Source of the DNA: Casuarina equisetifolia
Lineage: Eukaryota > Streptophyta > Magnoliopsida > Fagales > Casuarinaceae
DNA length: 64,000 bases
Direction: 5' to 3'
Assembly: GCA_028551475.1 (NCBI GenBank)
Contig: CM052361.1
Span: 15,379,274 to 15,443,273, forward strand
Part shown: piece by piece, positions 34,895-47,110 of the stretch
Numbering within the stretch: the stretch's first letter is position 1
Layout: every line of letters begins with the position of its first letter
Position numbers and translations under genes: made by a program
Notes under the pieces: model-generated
Database searches by the model: none
What the model saw: only the letters and a program-made list of their open reading frames with translations
Told to the model about the DNA's origin: nothing

Positions 34895-36430
34895 ATTATT
34901 GTTGTTAAATAGTTTATTATTTCACGTAAGGCTCGACTATTATAAATATTAGCTGTTGAAAATTTAAGTGATCATTGATTTGGAATTCAATAAATTTCAT
35001 ATGGTTTAGTTTTTTCTTAATGAAATCGTCTTTTCCTTTTTCTTTTTTTATGCACATGACAAAATAATATCAAAGTCAACAATGTTACAGTAGATTTGTC
35101 AAAACACAAGAATGCTTGGAGGCCATGCACAACTACTTCCAAAGTAGGAACTTAGATGCTTCGAAGCAAATTTTAGAAAAATATGTGAGGCTTCTTCTAA
35201 GCAGAAAAAGGTAAAAAGAAGCCGAAAGGCCTTTCACGACGGCCTTCCGCCCAGTCAACGCCTGGCAGATAGGGTAGGAGGATGAGCACCCCACGTTTGT
35301 CACGGATTGCTTTCCACCTGGAGGCGCGCGGATTGGAAATTAGAGCAAAAAGTGATAGTTTGTTTTCTATTTCTTTTTAGTATGTTAGATGAAATTTTTA
35401 TATTAAAAATTTCATTTTTTGTAATAAAATTTAAACAAAAAAAAATATTTATTTAACTCTTGAATTAATTTTTAAACTAAATATTTTTTGTAATAAGTTA
35501 AATTTGATTCATCTCATCTGATCTTGAACTCAATATTACTCGATGTATGAGAATCTCTTGTACGAAGTCTAAATGAAAAATATATCTTTTCAATTTTGAG
35601 CTAATTTGTTTGTTACAGGTTAGCCACGTCACCTACCAGGGAGGCTCTGACGTGACAGTAGAACCTCAAGACATGGAAGGAACGCTGTCGCTTGGTTTGT
35701 AGTTTTGCGCGGGAAGTTTGTTTGTTTGTTTTTTTTTTTTTTTTTTTGTCTCCTGTCTGTTGTTCTGTGTATTTGTTTCAATTTGTTACCGGTCTGTTTT
35801 GCCGGAATGTTATAGGTGCAAGCAGTTCACGCGTTGTCGGTAGGAGGAGTCGGTAGGTGCTTATAAACAGAGTTACATAAGTTGTAAGACGAAGGCAAGC
35901 ATTGAATGAAAAGTTTAGGAGGTCATAGCTCCCTCTAAGAGTTCCCCAAACACCGTCTCCCTTGTTCTCTTTTGTTGTAAAAATAGGTAAGAAGAAGCAG
36001 TACGTAGACTTCTTCCTAGAGCCCCAGCGCCCTATCACGTGTTCAGTTGCTCTTGAACGTAAGACTTTTAATAAGCCTTAGGTTTTTAATCCTTTCCCAG
36101 ATCAAAGCAACCCCACAACAACTCACTTGGCTCTGACCACAGATGTTGCAAACAATGCCTAGACTTGTGCTAAGAAGGCCAAGGAAAGTTTAGATCTGAG
36201 TGTGGATAAAACCAGGAGATCTATCCTCACATGCTACTACCCATTTTTTTGAAATATTATTTTCTTAACTAATTTGTTATTTTATTTGAGGCTTAACTAT
36301 TGTAAATATCAACCATTAGTGATGTGAATGATTATTGATTTGAAATTCAATAAATCTCACAAAGCTTAATTTTTCTTTAACCAAATTACTTATATCTTTT
36401 TTCTTTTTCTTTTTTCCCCTTTTTATGCAA
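34895..36430. repeat. Pair of diverged direct repeats with a 1.2-kb spacer
   Basis: The segments 34895-35065 and 36252-36430 share aaatattatt, an ordered series around gaggctyractatt, gattattgattt or gatcattgattt, and aattcaataaat, each leading into a pyrimidine run. The spacer has no coding signal. It includes a GC-richer stretch at 35590-36060 with ttataaac near 35860 that could be a solo LTR. A small LTR element without genes would explain the pair, but no target duplication or primer site was identified. Confidence 0.45.
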
Positions 36431-37144
36431 GTTACATCTCCCTCCCCTCTTTTTTCCTTTTTCTTTTTAAGGCTCTAGGACCTTAAATAGGTCTCTAATC
36501 TTTTGTTTTGTTCTCCGTTTTTTTAGTTCCGCTTCTAATACGATGACTGCTTATATCTTTCTATGACTTTTCTATTGCTTTTTGTGAAAATCATTCTTTA
36601 AATTCTTACCGAATTTTTAAAAAATAAATAAATAATTAAAAATTAAAAATTAAAAATTAAAAATTACACCTCATTATAAGGGTTGATATTTGAATACCGA
36701 CTATCAGTATCAAGAAATTAAAAAATCAATACCACCCCTTTTTCATTAACCCTTTCTCAGCACCCAAGTCGTAGCCTTGTTCTTTGTTAGACCGAATATC
36801 ATAAATGGCGCAGGTCATGTGCCCATGAGTGTGGATGTAGTTGGTTGGATTAGAAGATAGTAAGTAGATGTAAGTAGATGTAAGTGAACTTGGGTTGCCA
36901 TAACATCCATAATCATCTACTATAAGTTACATATAATGCTTACCCCCTAAATTTGTTCTTCTTGTGGGCTCAAATAATTCCATCTGTAGTAACTGTAAAG
37001 GCCTAGATGTAGACATTTTAGACTCAGAACTTTGAAACTGGTTACGCATATGCACACTCAGAAAAGAAGTTATATACACAAGAAATGACAAATCCCTAAC
37101 TACAAGACGTTTAAGAAACATGAGCAGCTAGATGGCAGTCTTTG
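36431..37144. other. Intergenic, AT-rich, short tandem repeats
   Basis: Contains repeats of the type aattaaaa near 36630-36665 and taagtagatg near 36853-36890. The part next to 37144 is probably the 3' UTR of the PPR gene. No other gene seen. Confidence 0.5.
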
Positions 37145-39382
37145 TCAATCAAAAATGTCATGTAAAGACTTACAATCATATAAGTCACCTGGATTTTTCA
37201 TGTGTGCCGTCAAAGCTGTTAATGCATTGCACGCCTCTGCTGTTATAGGCTGCTGATGTTTATCAGACAGAAAGGTATGTATTTTACTTCTGAGTTCTAG
37301 CCAGCTACACCCTGGTTGCTTCTCCGCCCTGCTTCTATTCAGTGACCCCCTAACTCTCACGACATCCTCCCAACAACCAATTTCCGCAAGCATATTCGAC
37401 AGCACCACATAATTCGAAGTTTTATGAGGTTCAAGTTCTACAAGCTTCTCGGCAGCATGTATACCAAGCTCTAGGTTCTGGTGTACCCGGGAAGCCCCTA
37501 GTAGCGCGCCCCATGTTCCCGCATTCGCCCTCATCTTCATTTCCCTCACCATCTTCAAGGCCTCTTCTAGCCTACCTGCTCGACCGAGCAAGTCCACCAT
37601 GCAAGCATAGTGCTGCACCAGAGGTTCAACACTGTATACTTCTTTCATGCATTTGAACAGTTCTAAACCATAATCAATCAGGCCAGCATGAGTACAAGCG
37701 GACATAACTGCAAGAAAGGTGACTGGGTCAGGAACCACTCCCTTAATGAGCATCTCTTCAAAGAGATTGACAGCCTTTTGACCATGCCCATTTAAAGCAA
37801 ATCCGCTAATCAAAGAATTCCAAGAAACAACATCAGCACTATCGATCTCTCTGAACAATAGTTCAGCTTCAGAGACCCTTCCACTTTTAGCATACATCGT
37901 GATCAGAGCATTGGTAACAAATATATCACTCGCATAACCACCTTTCATAATCAGATGGTGGAGTTGCTTCCCAATTTGCAAAGCTGCAAGATTGGCACAC
38001 GCACTTAGTCCACATGCAAAAGTCGATTGATCAGGTTTCTTTCCTTCCTTCAACATCAACATGAGACTCTTCAGTGCATCCAAATATAGCCCATTTCGCA
38101 AGAAACCTGTGATCAAAGAATTCCATGAAACAATATTCCTTTCATCCATCTCCTCAAATAATTTAAGCGCTTCATCCATCTGTCCAGCTTGAGCATATCC
38201 AACAATCATAGTATTCCATGACACCATGTCCTTGTCAACCATTTGTCTAAAAAGACACAGAGCATCGTCCATTTTCCCAGACTGAGCATAGCCTGCAATC
38301 ATCGTGTTCCAACAAACAGTATCTCGGGTGTCTATCTGACTGAATATTTGACTAGCTTCGTCCATCATTTTGTTCTGTATATATCCGGAGATCATTGCTG
38401 TTTGGGCCGCAATGCTTTTGAGAGGCATACGGTTAAGATAATCCCTTGCTTCATTAAGTTTACCAGCACGAACAAATCCATTTATCATTGTGGTCCATGA
38501 TACAGAATCTCTCTCTGGCATGTCCAAAAATAACCTATTAGCCTCATCACATTGGTGGTTTTGCACATATGCTGCAATCATCGCATTCCAAGAAACCACA
38601 TTTCTGTGTGGCATTTGATCAAAAAGTCTCCTAGCCTCCAGAATCTTACCATTTCGGGCAAACCCACTCAACATCGTAACCCAGGAAACGACATTTGGTT
38701 TTGGAATCTGTTTAAAGAATTGCCAAGCAGAATCCAAATCACCCACCTCAACAAACCCATCCACCATTAAATTCCATGAAACCACATCCCTCTTCTCCAT
38801 CTCTTTGAACAACTGCAACCCCAAATGCATTTCGGCATTTTTAGTATATCCTGCCAGCAATGAATTCCATGAAACTAGATCCTTGGCTGGCATTACGTCA
38901 AACAATTTCTTAGCATCATTAAATCGTCTATTTTTCACGTAACCAGAAATCATAGCATTCCAGCATGCTGTGTCTCGCTTATAAGGAAGCAAATCAAATA
39001 GCTTTCTAGCACTGTCAAGCTCCCCATTCAGGGTATGGCAAGTTATCATCAAAGTACAGGAGAAAAGGTCTCTTTCAGGCATTCTATCAAATAGTTCAGT
39101 GGCTTCGTGAAGCTTATTATTATGCAGATACCCCGCAATCAAAGAGTTCCAAGAAACCAAGTTTCGATGAGGCATTTCATCAAATAGGCAGCGCGCATCG
39201 CATATTCTACCGTTCTTGCAATAAGCAGAAATCATGGAGTTGTAGCTCACTACATTCTTTACTGTCAACTGTGAGAAAACGTGCCTAGCTTCTTCAATCC
39301 GACCCGACTTCCCCAGGCGGGTAATTCTCAGATTCTGATTAAACACGTGACTTTCTTTCTCACCTAGCAATCTAATCCTCAT
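37145..39382 (-). CDS. Pentatricopeptide repeat protein, PLS class with E-type C-terminus
   Basis: PLS-class PPR proteins bind organellar RNA sequence-specifically and usually direct C-to-U editing in mitochondria or plastids. This intronless frame starts at ATG 39382 (MRIRLLGEKESHV) and gives 745 residues. The open frame reaches 39415 but has no earlier ATG. Roughly 18 to 20 repeats of 31-36 residues run from about residue 20 to 640, with the recurring pattern VVSWNxMIxGY and DARxLFDxMP. The C-terminal part contains GTWGALLGASRVHQNLELG, EPHKTSNYVVLSNMLAE and CSWLEL, which is the E/E+ region. A DYW domain is absent, so it would need a partner deaminase if it edits. The closest remembered protein is At4g02750-like. 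The target RNA cannot be inferred here. Confidence 0.92.
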   Translation of the reverse strand: MRIRLLGEKESHVFNQNLRITRLGKSGRIEEARHVFSQLTVKNVVSYNSMISAYCKNGRICDARCLFDEMPHRNLVSWNSLIAGYLHNNKLHEATELFDRMPERDLFSCTLMITCHTLNGELDSARKLFDLLPYKRDTACWNAMISGYVKNRRFNDAKKLFDVMPAKDLVSWNSLLAGYTKNAEMHLGLQLFKEMEKRDVVSWNLMVDGFVEVGDLDSAWQFFKQIPKPNVVSWVTMLSGFARNGKILEARRLFDQMPHRNVVSWNAMIAAYVQNHQCDEANRLFLDMPERDSVSWTTMINGFVRAGKLNEARDYLNRMPLKSIAAQTAMISGYIQNKMMDEASQIFSQIDTRDTVCWNTMIAGYAQSGKMDDALCLFRQMVDKDMVSWNTMIVGYAQAGQMDEALKLFEEMDERNIVSWNSLITGFLRNGLYLDALKSLMLMLKEGKKPDQSTFACGLSACANLAALQIGKQLHHLIMKGGYASDIFVTNALITMYAKSGRVSEAELLFREIDSADVVSWNSLISGFALNGHGQKAVNLFEEMLIKGVVPDPVTFLAVMSACTHAGLIDYGLELFKCMKEVYSVEPLVQHYACMVDLLGRAGRLEEALKMVREMKMRANAGTWGALLGASRVHQNLELGIHAAEKLVELEPHKTSNYVVLSNMLAEIGCWEDVVRVRGSLNRSRAEKQPGCSWLELRSKIHTFLSDKHQQPITAEACNALTALTAHMKNPGDLYDCKSLHDIFD

Positions 39383-40026
39383 GGATTGAAACTCAGCGTT
39401 CTTTGTACAACTCAAGTGATTAAAGAAACTTAAGCAACTCTGTCAAGTGGCAGAAGGAATCAGAATGTTATTTACAGGTCCCTTGACCTCTCTGTGTGTC
39501 CTTTTGTGAGACTTGGAACACTCAGAAATGCGCTCTTCTCTGTTCATATTTGGTAGAAATTCAATTATTCCGGTTGCCTTTTAACTTCAATTGTGTCCCT
39601 ATAACAAGGAATAAGTCAATAATTATAAACAAATAAATAAATAAGTAATCTAAGTGAAGAAAATGACATAAAGTGAGTTGAGTCCGCATGCGTGGGATTT
39701 CAATAGGGGCAACTGATCGTGGTATTTGAATCAACAAAGTTCGGTCATGCATTAAACGACATGTCTTTACACAACATCTGGGTGCGTAAGATGTTTATAT
39801 TCAACATCTGCGTGCGTGTGACCTCCACCATGTCGAAGCTGAAAGTCACAGGAAATTTCCCATGGACCCTTGCTTTCCTCGACAATCCTCTGTATCTTGC
39901 TACAAAAAAGGCCATCTTTCGAACTGCTGCGCTTCTCTTGGCCTTTTTATATCCATATCCACGGACACAAACACTCTGTCTTAACCGGCAAAAAAAGGGG
40001 AAACTTTTTGGATTTCTCATCTGAAA
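39383..40026. promoter_or_regulatory. Divergent spacer between the PPR and SIP2 genes
   Basis: This 644-bp gap holds the 5' UTRs and promoters of two genes transcribed away from each other. A TATA-like TTTTTATATCC lies at 39944-39954, about 75 bp before the SIP2 start codon. A local imperfect duplication of caacatctg followed by gtgcgt occurs near 39773 and 39808. Confidence 0.5.
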
Positions 40027-43021
40027 ATGGCTGCGGTTGGTTTGCTGGTCTCAGATTTCATAATCTCTTTCATGTGGGTATGGTCCGGGGTTCTGATTAA
40101 GATGTTTGTATACAATATTTTGGGGTTGGGCCATGAACCCAGTGCCGAGGCTATCAAGTGCCTCCTCTCCATCATCAACATGTTCCTTTTCGCCTTTCTT
40201 GGTAACATTACCAAAGGTGGCTCCTACAATCCTCTCACCGTACTGGCCGGTGCCATTTCCGGGGATTTCAACCGGTTCCTCTTTCAAGTTGGGGCTAGAA
40301 TCCCGGCTCAGGTCAGCCCTTGATATGCGAATTGACTTTCTTTTCTTTGGGTTGAACCACTCTGTGATTTACAGACTTCATCTGTTTGATTGAAGCCTAA
40401 ACTGGGTTTGCTTTATTTGCTTGCCTGCTTCACGCTGAAGTTGTGGAGGAACGAGATTTTTTGGATTTTTGTCCTTTTATTTTCCCCAGTTATGATTGCT
40501 TGACTTTAAGTCATGACAAATAATTCTTAAGTTTTTGAGCACCAGATTAGAAATATGACCTTCTCCTGCAATTCCTTAGGATTTCAGAGGAGCATGAGTT
40601 GACGTCTTTTTTGTTAATTCTTTCTTTTGCCGGGAAGCTGAAACTTACCCCGAAGGAGGAAATTTAAAATCTTAGTTCGGCTTTGTATAGCGGCTTAGTG
40701 CTTAATGTTTGTTAGTTTATACTCCAAGCAGAAACTGTGGATTATATTGAATTATCTCTGTTGAACAGCCCTTCCTCTTGGCTAATTTTTGGTGGAACTA
40801 GGTAATGTGAAGAGTGGGTTGTCTTTGTGAATTGCATCTGGCTGGCGATTGAATAAGCTTGTAAAGCAGGTTTCTCTCTTGAATTTATGGAAGGAAATAA
40901 GAGGAAGTTTTGAAACCTTGTCACTATTCTTAATATGTATGGTTTTTGCTGTCTCATGATGCTCAGTGCTGCAAAGGCTTAGAGCTTTATCTCTTGCTTG
41001 GTGTTAAACAATTTGGTTGACGCAATTATTTTTGCTGTGGCATACCACTTCTATGATTCAAAACTCAGATGCGTTCTTCAAATCGTAAACCAAATGCTTA
41101 TTCTTGAATTCGAGTTATGGCTTCTTTTGTTGATAAAACTATGAATGCAAGTGGAAGGACAGTCAAGATTGATGCCGCAAATTACAACAATGAAGATCTT
41201 TCTTCTTTGGTTTGTTAAATATGGAGAAATTAAACATCATTTATGTGTTTGAAGAGTTATCTTCATTACACATTTTATCCGAAATTATTGAGAAGAGAAA
41301 GAAGATTAAAAATTGGTGATTGGAGTTTAATGCACCTTATATAGATCTACGGGCTCTTTTCACGAAATCTCTCTCTTGCTCTTTTCTACATATGTTATAC
41401 ATGTGAGTGTGTCTGTATATGTGACATTTAAAATTCACCCACAAAGTTCTCTTCCATTATTACAGCTAGTAACCTTTAGTGGAAGTAATCTATTTTTCGC
41501 TCCAAAAGTATGATAATTTCTCCTTGTTCCTCTCCTCAAATTGAGTATTACATGAAGAGAGATGGAATTCCACTTAGCACACTGAAAAAAGGTGAACGAT
41601 AGACTTTAGGGTGAGAAATTTCATGGTGGCTGTTAACTATTATTGTTTACACTTACGTAAATATATAGGAGTAAAAACATATTTCTACATGAAGATGTTT
41701 CTTGTATATGTCTTTCTGCATGAAATTGCATACTTTAGGGCTTTTTTGTCCAATATTTGTGCGTGCGGATTCGCAGTTAGAGAGCTAGACAGAGAGTAAA
41801 GCCAGTAGAAGAACTCACACAAGTCTAGAATTTGTTTTCTTTCACGTTGTTAACTGAAATAATCTCCAAACAAATGAGACAACAATAACTGGGAAGTATT
41901 TTACAAGAAAAATAATAGAAGAACCTACCAGTTTAACAATCCGTGATATGTTTTAGCCGAGAAAGAGCTGTATTGAATGGTCATATGGATGATAGAGGAG
42001 ATTTCTATTTAGTCCTCATTTTAACAGGACAATCCATTTCTCATGCTGTTTTAAAGCACATGCATCGTGAAGAAACCTTATAAGAATCTTATTAAGTGTC
42101 ATTTTACATACTTATGATGAACTTAAAACTTCAATGACAGAGGTAGGAGGATATAACCAGCAATGCAGCAAAAATTTTCTCTGTTTATGTTTGTTTTGTT
42201 CTTCTTCAGTGGGTGTCCTTTTCTGCCAATCTTCTCCAGATAAGGTCGACAGTCCTATAATCTTTAGATTCAATTTGTTTAAGGATACAGTAACGAGCTG
42301 CTGCAGGGCTGAGACAAAAAATATTGCAATTGAAAATTTCTAAGACAAAATAACTGCTTGGAGTGGATTTAAGTTTGCCAAAGCTATGGGCCTTGAAAAC
42401 GACTTCAATCGATTCAGTAGTAGCTGACATATCTCATACCAAGGAGGCGGCTTGTTTTTCTAATGTAAATTGCTTTTGACCTTATGTTTTCCTGTCCAGG
42501 TTGTTGGATCTATTACTGGGGTTAGGCTTATTATTGAGACCTTCCCGGAAATAGGACTAGGGCCACGTTTAAATGTTGACATCCATCGAGGTGCACTGAC
42601 AGAAGGGTTCCTGACATTTGCAATTGTTTTTATCTCTCTGAGTCTGGCCAGAAAAATTCCTGGAAATTTCTTCATGAAGACTTGGATCTCTAGTGTCTCC
42701 AAGCTAACTCTTCATATACTTGGTTCTGATCTGACTGGTGGTTGTATGAACCCAGCTTCCGTAAGTGTACATTTATGATTTATAACCTTACTTGTAGCTC
42801 CGAAAAAATTTGGTTATAGAGCTAAAGTGGACCTACTATTCCGATTTTTGTAGGTGATAGGATGGGCTTATGCTCGTGGTGATCACATAACCAAGGAGCA
42901 TATACTTGTGTACTGGCTTGCCCCAATAGAGGCGACCATGCTGGCGGTCTGGATATTTAGGTTGCTAGTCCGTCCTATAAAAGAGGAGAAAGCAAAGATG
43001 AAGAGTAGTAAATCAGACTGA
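40027..43021 (+). CDS. SIP2-1: Small basic intrinsic protein aquaporin, SIP2 type
   Basis: SIP aquaporins are six-span channels of the plant endoplasmic reticulum. Exons 40027-40311, 42500-42760 and 42854-43021 have GT/AG junctions, all phase 0, and give 237 residues, the length I recall for Arabidopsis SIP2;1. The first pore motif is NPL at 68-70 (GGSYNPLT), the variant that marks SIP2. The second is a normal NPA at 179-181 (GGCMNPAS). Hydrophobic spans fit six membrane helices with the motif half-helices between. The C-terminus is rich in lysine (about 221-237), the basic tail that names the family. Intron 1 is 2.2 kb with no gene seen in it. The start ATG is the first in frame after the TATA-like site. 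The gene diverges from the PPR gene. Confidence 0.93.
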
Positions 43022-44400
43022 TAAAAGTAGCAAGAATTGCTACTAATTTCCACTGCAAAGAACTACGCAGGGACCCTTGACTCTTGTAAACAAATTTACA
43101 AGTCAAAATCTACAAATCGTTTTGGGAAGGGATTATTGTGTTGTCGTCTATGGCTGCAAATCCTTCTCTGACTTGTATCAATTCCAAACTCTAAGCAATT
43201 TTCTTTTTCTGTTTCTAGTTTCCAATCGGAGTCACATTTGCGTGCAATGGACAAGCTTCTTGTTGTCGGAGGTTCACTTCACTGGTGGCAGGCGCCTAAG
43301 AAAATCGTGTCATCCCTTCAAGGGGTTGACGTCTTAATTTCCCAGGAAGAGGGAGGGCATGGATTGGGCCAAAGCTTCATTAACCGATTTTGGGCATTTT
43401 AATTTAGCTATCGAGGAAAGCAATAAGCATCTAACATTATATATGGTTCGGGTAAAGCTGAACTAATAAAATATCTCATAAATCAACTTAAGACAATGCA
43501 TATAATTTAAACATGATTCATGTAGTGTGAAACTAATTTTCGCATACAATATTAAAGGGACATAGATATGGAAAGATATTACACATTGATTTTTGACAAT
43601 TAGTTCAATTCAATCTAAAATCTATCTTGACTCTCCTCCTCTTAATCAAATGTGATTAATAGGACACCTTTTACTAGCAATAACTTCAATCTCTCATAGC
43701 CCAAGAGATTTGCACAACCCTGATTTCCAACTATGAACAACCGAGGCCCAAGGTTTCACAACATCAATCTCTCACAACTTAAGAGATTCAACTTACAACT
43801 CAATTCTAATTCTTAATGACATACCTAATACCAGTGAAATGTGAAATTCACTATCTATCTTATATAAAATTATTTTCACTCAAGCACAGTATAAAAATCT
43901 TGCCATAGATAACTACAAACATTAAGTATTTTTTTTTTTTAGCAGACTTGTGGTTTTTGAAAAAAAAAATTTATTATTTTTTTAAAGAAGTTGCTTTCTC
44001 ATGGCTTTTATGTTATCATGTTGCAAGCAGCTTCTTCGTTAAAAGCTCGTTGTAGCTTTTCTTATTTCCCTTCATTTTATGCGTTGCAGGAACTTGAATG
44101 CTCGAGCCTAGTTTTCTGCCAGCCTACACTACTGCCACTCTTTACGTTTAAAGCTCGCTTTGCTGAGCATGTCTAAGCTTGACCATGGCACCTGTTGGCT
44201 TTTCAGGGGATCAGGCAGCGATGACTTCACGACATGGCACGTTGCAGGCCTTTTTTGTTTGAGCTTCTTTGTTCCTATTTGCATCAAGTCGGATAAGATT
44301 ATGCTGCTCTAATATATTGTAATTTTTTGCACATGTCCTTAGATTAATATGAGAATGACATTTAACTAATTTTCTGTTTAAGATCAAAACGTCATCTTAA
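43022..44400. other. 3' UTR of SIP2, then intergenic
   Basis: A polyadenylation-like AATAAA sits at 43465-43470. The rest has no recognised gene; the part after 43560 may be noncoding sequence of the minus-strand copia relic that follows. Confidence 0.4.
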
Positions 44401-44419
44401 TTCTTACTAAACGTCCTTA

Positions 44420-45330
44420 GTAAGTGATCATGCTCACTGCACAATAAAACTTTGACCTACTAGTTGACTTTCAATAGGGAGATGGTGACTCAATAATTTT
44501 CTATTTTATCCTCTCATTGATAAAATGACAGTTACTTTTAATATAACCATAAATTGGATTGACTACAAGCTTGATTCGGCTACATTATTACAATATAACC
44601 AAGTGTGATGTATTAAGAGTTATTTGAAGCTCTTCTAGAAGGCCACAAAGCTATAGAATCTCACAAATGACTTCAGTCATGGGTTAGTATTTAGCTTCAC
44701 AAGGAGAACAAGAAACCTATTTGTTTCTTGCATTTTCAAGACGCAAGTGAATTTCCATGTTATAAACAATAAACTATCAAGGAGTAGCATGATGCTTGAC
44801 AACCCACCCAATTAGAGTCAACAAAAGATTGTAAATCATTACTTGAAGGAAAAAAGAAAAAAAGAAATAACAGGTTTGAGAAGAGTTATGCATAAGTTGA
44901 CTAGGTAATCAAATTGAATAGCTAAGATCAAGCTAAGTTATAGCGAAATAGATTAGTTTCCCAATAGGACATCAATTGCTATTAAGGGTGAGAGTTCATC
45001 AGGGTCAGGTTATCCATTATCTAAAAACTTCAACTTGTGTTCCATCTTAAAGATGGAAGTCCAACCTCATGTACACTAACTCTAGTATATGCTTTCTTTA
45101 TGTGTAAATAGATACCCTTGGCATGTTGAATTATTTGAAAACCCGATAAGTATTTGGATTCCGTCAAATTCTTCATATGAAATTTTGAGGAAAAATAAGT
45201 GTGAAATGTCATCAATCAAAGGATCATTACTGCATATAATGAAAATATTATTTTGTATCTTTCAATAATGTTGCCACTCCCGATATTTTATTTTGCCATC
45301 AATTGGATTTTTGTGTTTCAGTTTATCAAC
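44420..45330 (-). pseudogene. Ty1/copia reverse transcriptase and RNase H relic
   Basis: In the minus direction the frame 45215-45030 reads SSKFHMKNLTESKYLSGFQI, corresponding to the copia box KFHMKDLGELKYFLGLEI. Further on are SFVDSNWVGCQAS, and CEAKY with PMTEVICEILWLCGLLEE after stop removal, then NCHFINERIK near 44520. This is the order RT then RNase H. Stops interrupt it throughout. No LTR was confirmed. Confidence 0.65.
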
Positions 45331-46700
45331 TATGGATTGTACCTACCATGTTTACAGTAGGTTTAGAGTTTAGAATTCTGGAATTGTTGTCAAATCGCTC
45401 CTAAGTGATTGTGAGAGCAACTTCACTGATACTTCCTTCTGTAGATGTAACGGCATCATTCTCATTCTCTACAGCTCTCTGATATGAATGCACATGCATT
45501 GACAGGTTTCGATTGAGGATTGCATGCAGACATATGCGAAAGTTTCATCCAATCTTAAGGAGTAACTTATATAGTTTTGCAAAATGTGTGGTGGTGATAG
45601 TGATTGTTGTTGATCAAAATAGTGGAAATTAACTGCACTAATGCCGCAGGTGGTTTATGCCTCAAGACTTCATCCAAAAATTCCTAATCATTTATGAAAG
45701 GATTTAATCTACTGCAGCGAATCCTTCTTTTACTCGTATAAAGAAAAAAGATTGAATCAATTCCAAACCTAAGCGATCTCCTTTTAAGGGATCAATTTCA
45801 AAGATGATGATTCCAAATCAAATTAAAATCCTCATTCATTGACAAAAGCAGTGCGCTGGGTTATTCTTCTCCCTTCCTACGCCACCCACACAACAGTCGT
45901 TTTAACCTCCTGCGACGTGGACAATCTACAATTGCAAGGCCTTTGATTACAAAATATATAAACAAGTGTTCTCACTTTCCCCTTCCATTTATCCTTCGTA
46001 ATGGTATGATGTTGTTCGAAGGCAAGGGCAAAGGCAAAGGAGCCCATTGTCTGATTCAAGCTGATGTAGCCAATGATTCACCCATTGCCCTTCCTTCTTT
46101 ACCATTAGCCACAAATGAACAAAACAATCCAATATGTACAGACTTGATGACAATCCTCAGTACAAATCGGATGCCAGTCTTCCAGCATTGCACAAAAAGT
46201 ATTCTAATATTGGAGCTAGGAAGTTAGGACTTAACCTGGTGAAGATGCAGCAACAGAGCAACAGTTCATCCAAAAGTGTTCCAACTTTTGTATCTATTCA
46301 ATCTCCTAAACCTCCAAGTCAGTTTGGGTGGGAGCTATTAACCATGTTCTGAAAAGTAGCCGAGCAGAGAACCAAATGGAACCACTCCTTGCTTGACAAC
46401 AGATACAGCATGCTTGAATAGCCAAATTGAAGGCTGATAACCGGAAGGGTTAAAGATAGAAAATATGATGTCATTTTATCTAACAATCAAACACAGGAAC
46501 ACAGAATGACAGCCAAAAATGGAATGGACTGACTTAAATGATCAAACAATGCTGGTTTTAAGGGCTTCATCTCATGGACTATCAAATGTATCCCCCTCCC
46601 CTCCCCCCATTTCTACAGACGAGGTTGATGTCTTCAACAAAACAGATTACCAACTCCAGTTTTGTACTGAGAGTTACACCAACTTCGGTGCAATCGTAAT
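45331..46700. other. Intergenic, no gene recognised
   Basis: Two overlapping frames (45943-46227 plus, 46059-45877 minus) show no family similarity. The part next to 47111 should contain the 3' UTR of the kinase-like gene, so its transcript may extend to about 46700. Confidence 0.4.
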
Positions 46701-47110
46701 AACTCATTTCTTTACAAAGGAACGGTGGTAATTAATACAGCATATGTCCATAAGAAACTCACAATAGCTGAAAGCAATGATCTTCTCTATCCTCTACTTA
46801 AGTAGGGTGCTGCATTGCAAATATTTGCAGAGAAAACTGCTTAAAATGCAGCCTAAGAACACGCTATAACCAACCATTATTCTGTACAACCTTGATTCCG
46901 TCTCATGCATCCATATATCAGAAAGCAGTCGCAGAGATATTCAAGAAGCAAAACAGTACAACCGACACCCAGAAATCCAGGATCCGTGTATGAGTGACCT
47001 CACTTTTTGAGAGACTTCCATCAGAAGTCCGTATCCTTCACAATCAGATATAGGCAACAGTAAAAATTGTCCAGAGGATTTGCTTCACCTGTGGGAAATG
47101 GAAAAATGTC

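Noticed and set aside
42460..42702. Minus-strand frame opposite SIP2 exon 2
   Set aside because: Antisense shadow of a conserved aquaporin exon.
45943..46227. 94-codon frame between the copia relic and the kinase-like gene
   Set aside because: No family similarity, overlapped by an opposite frame, and no splice context.
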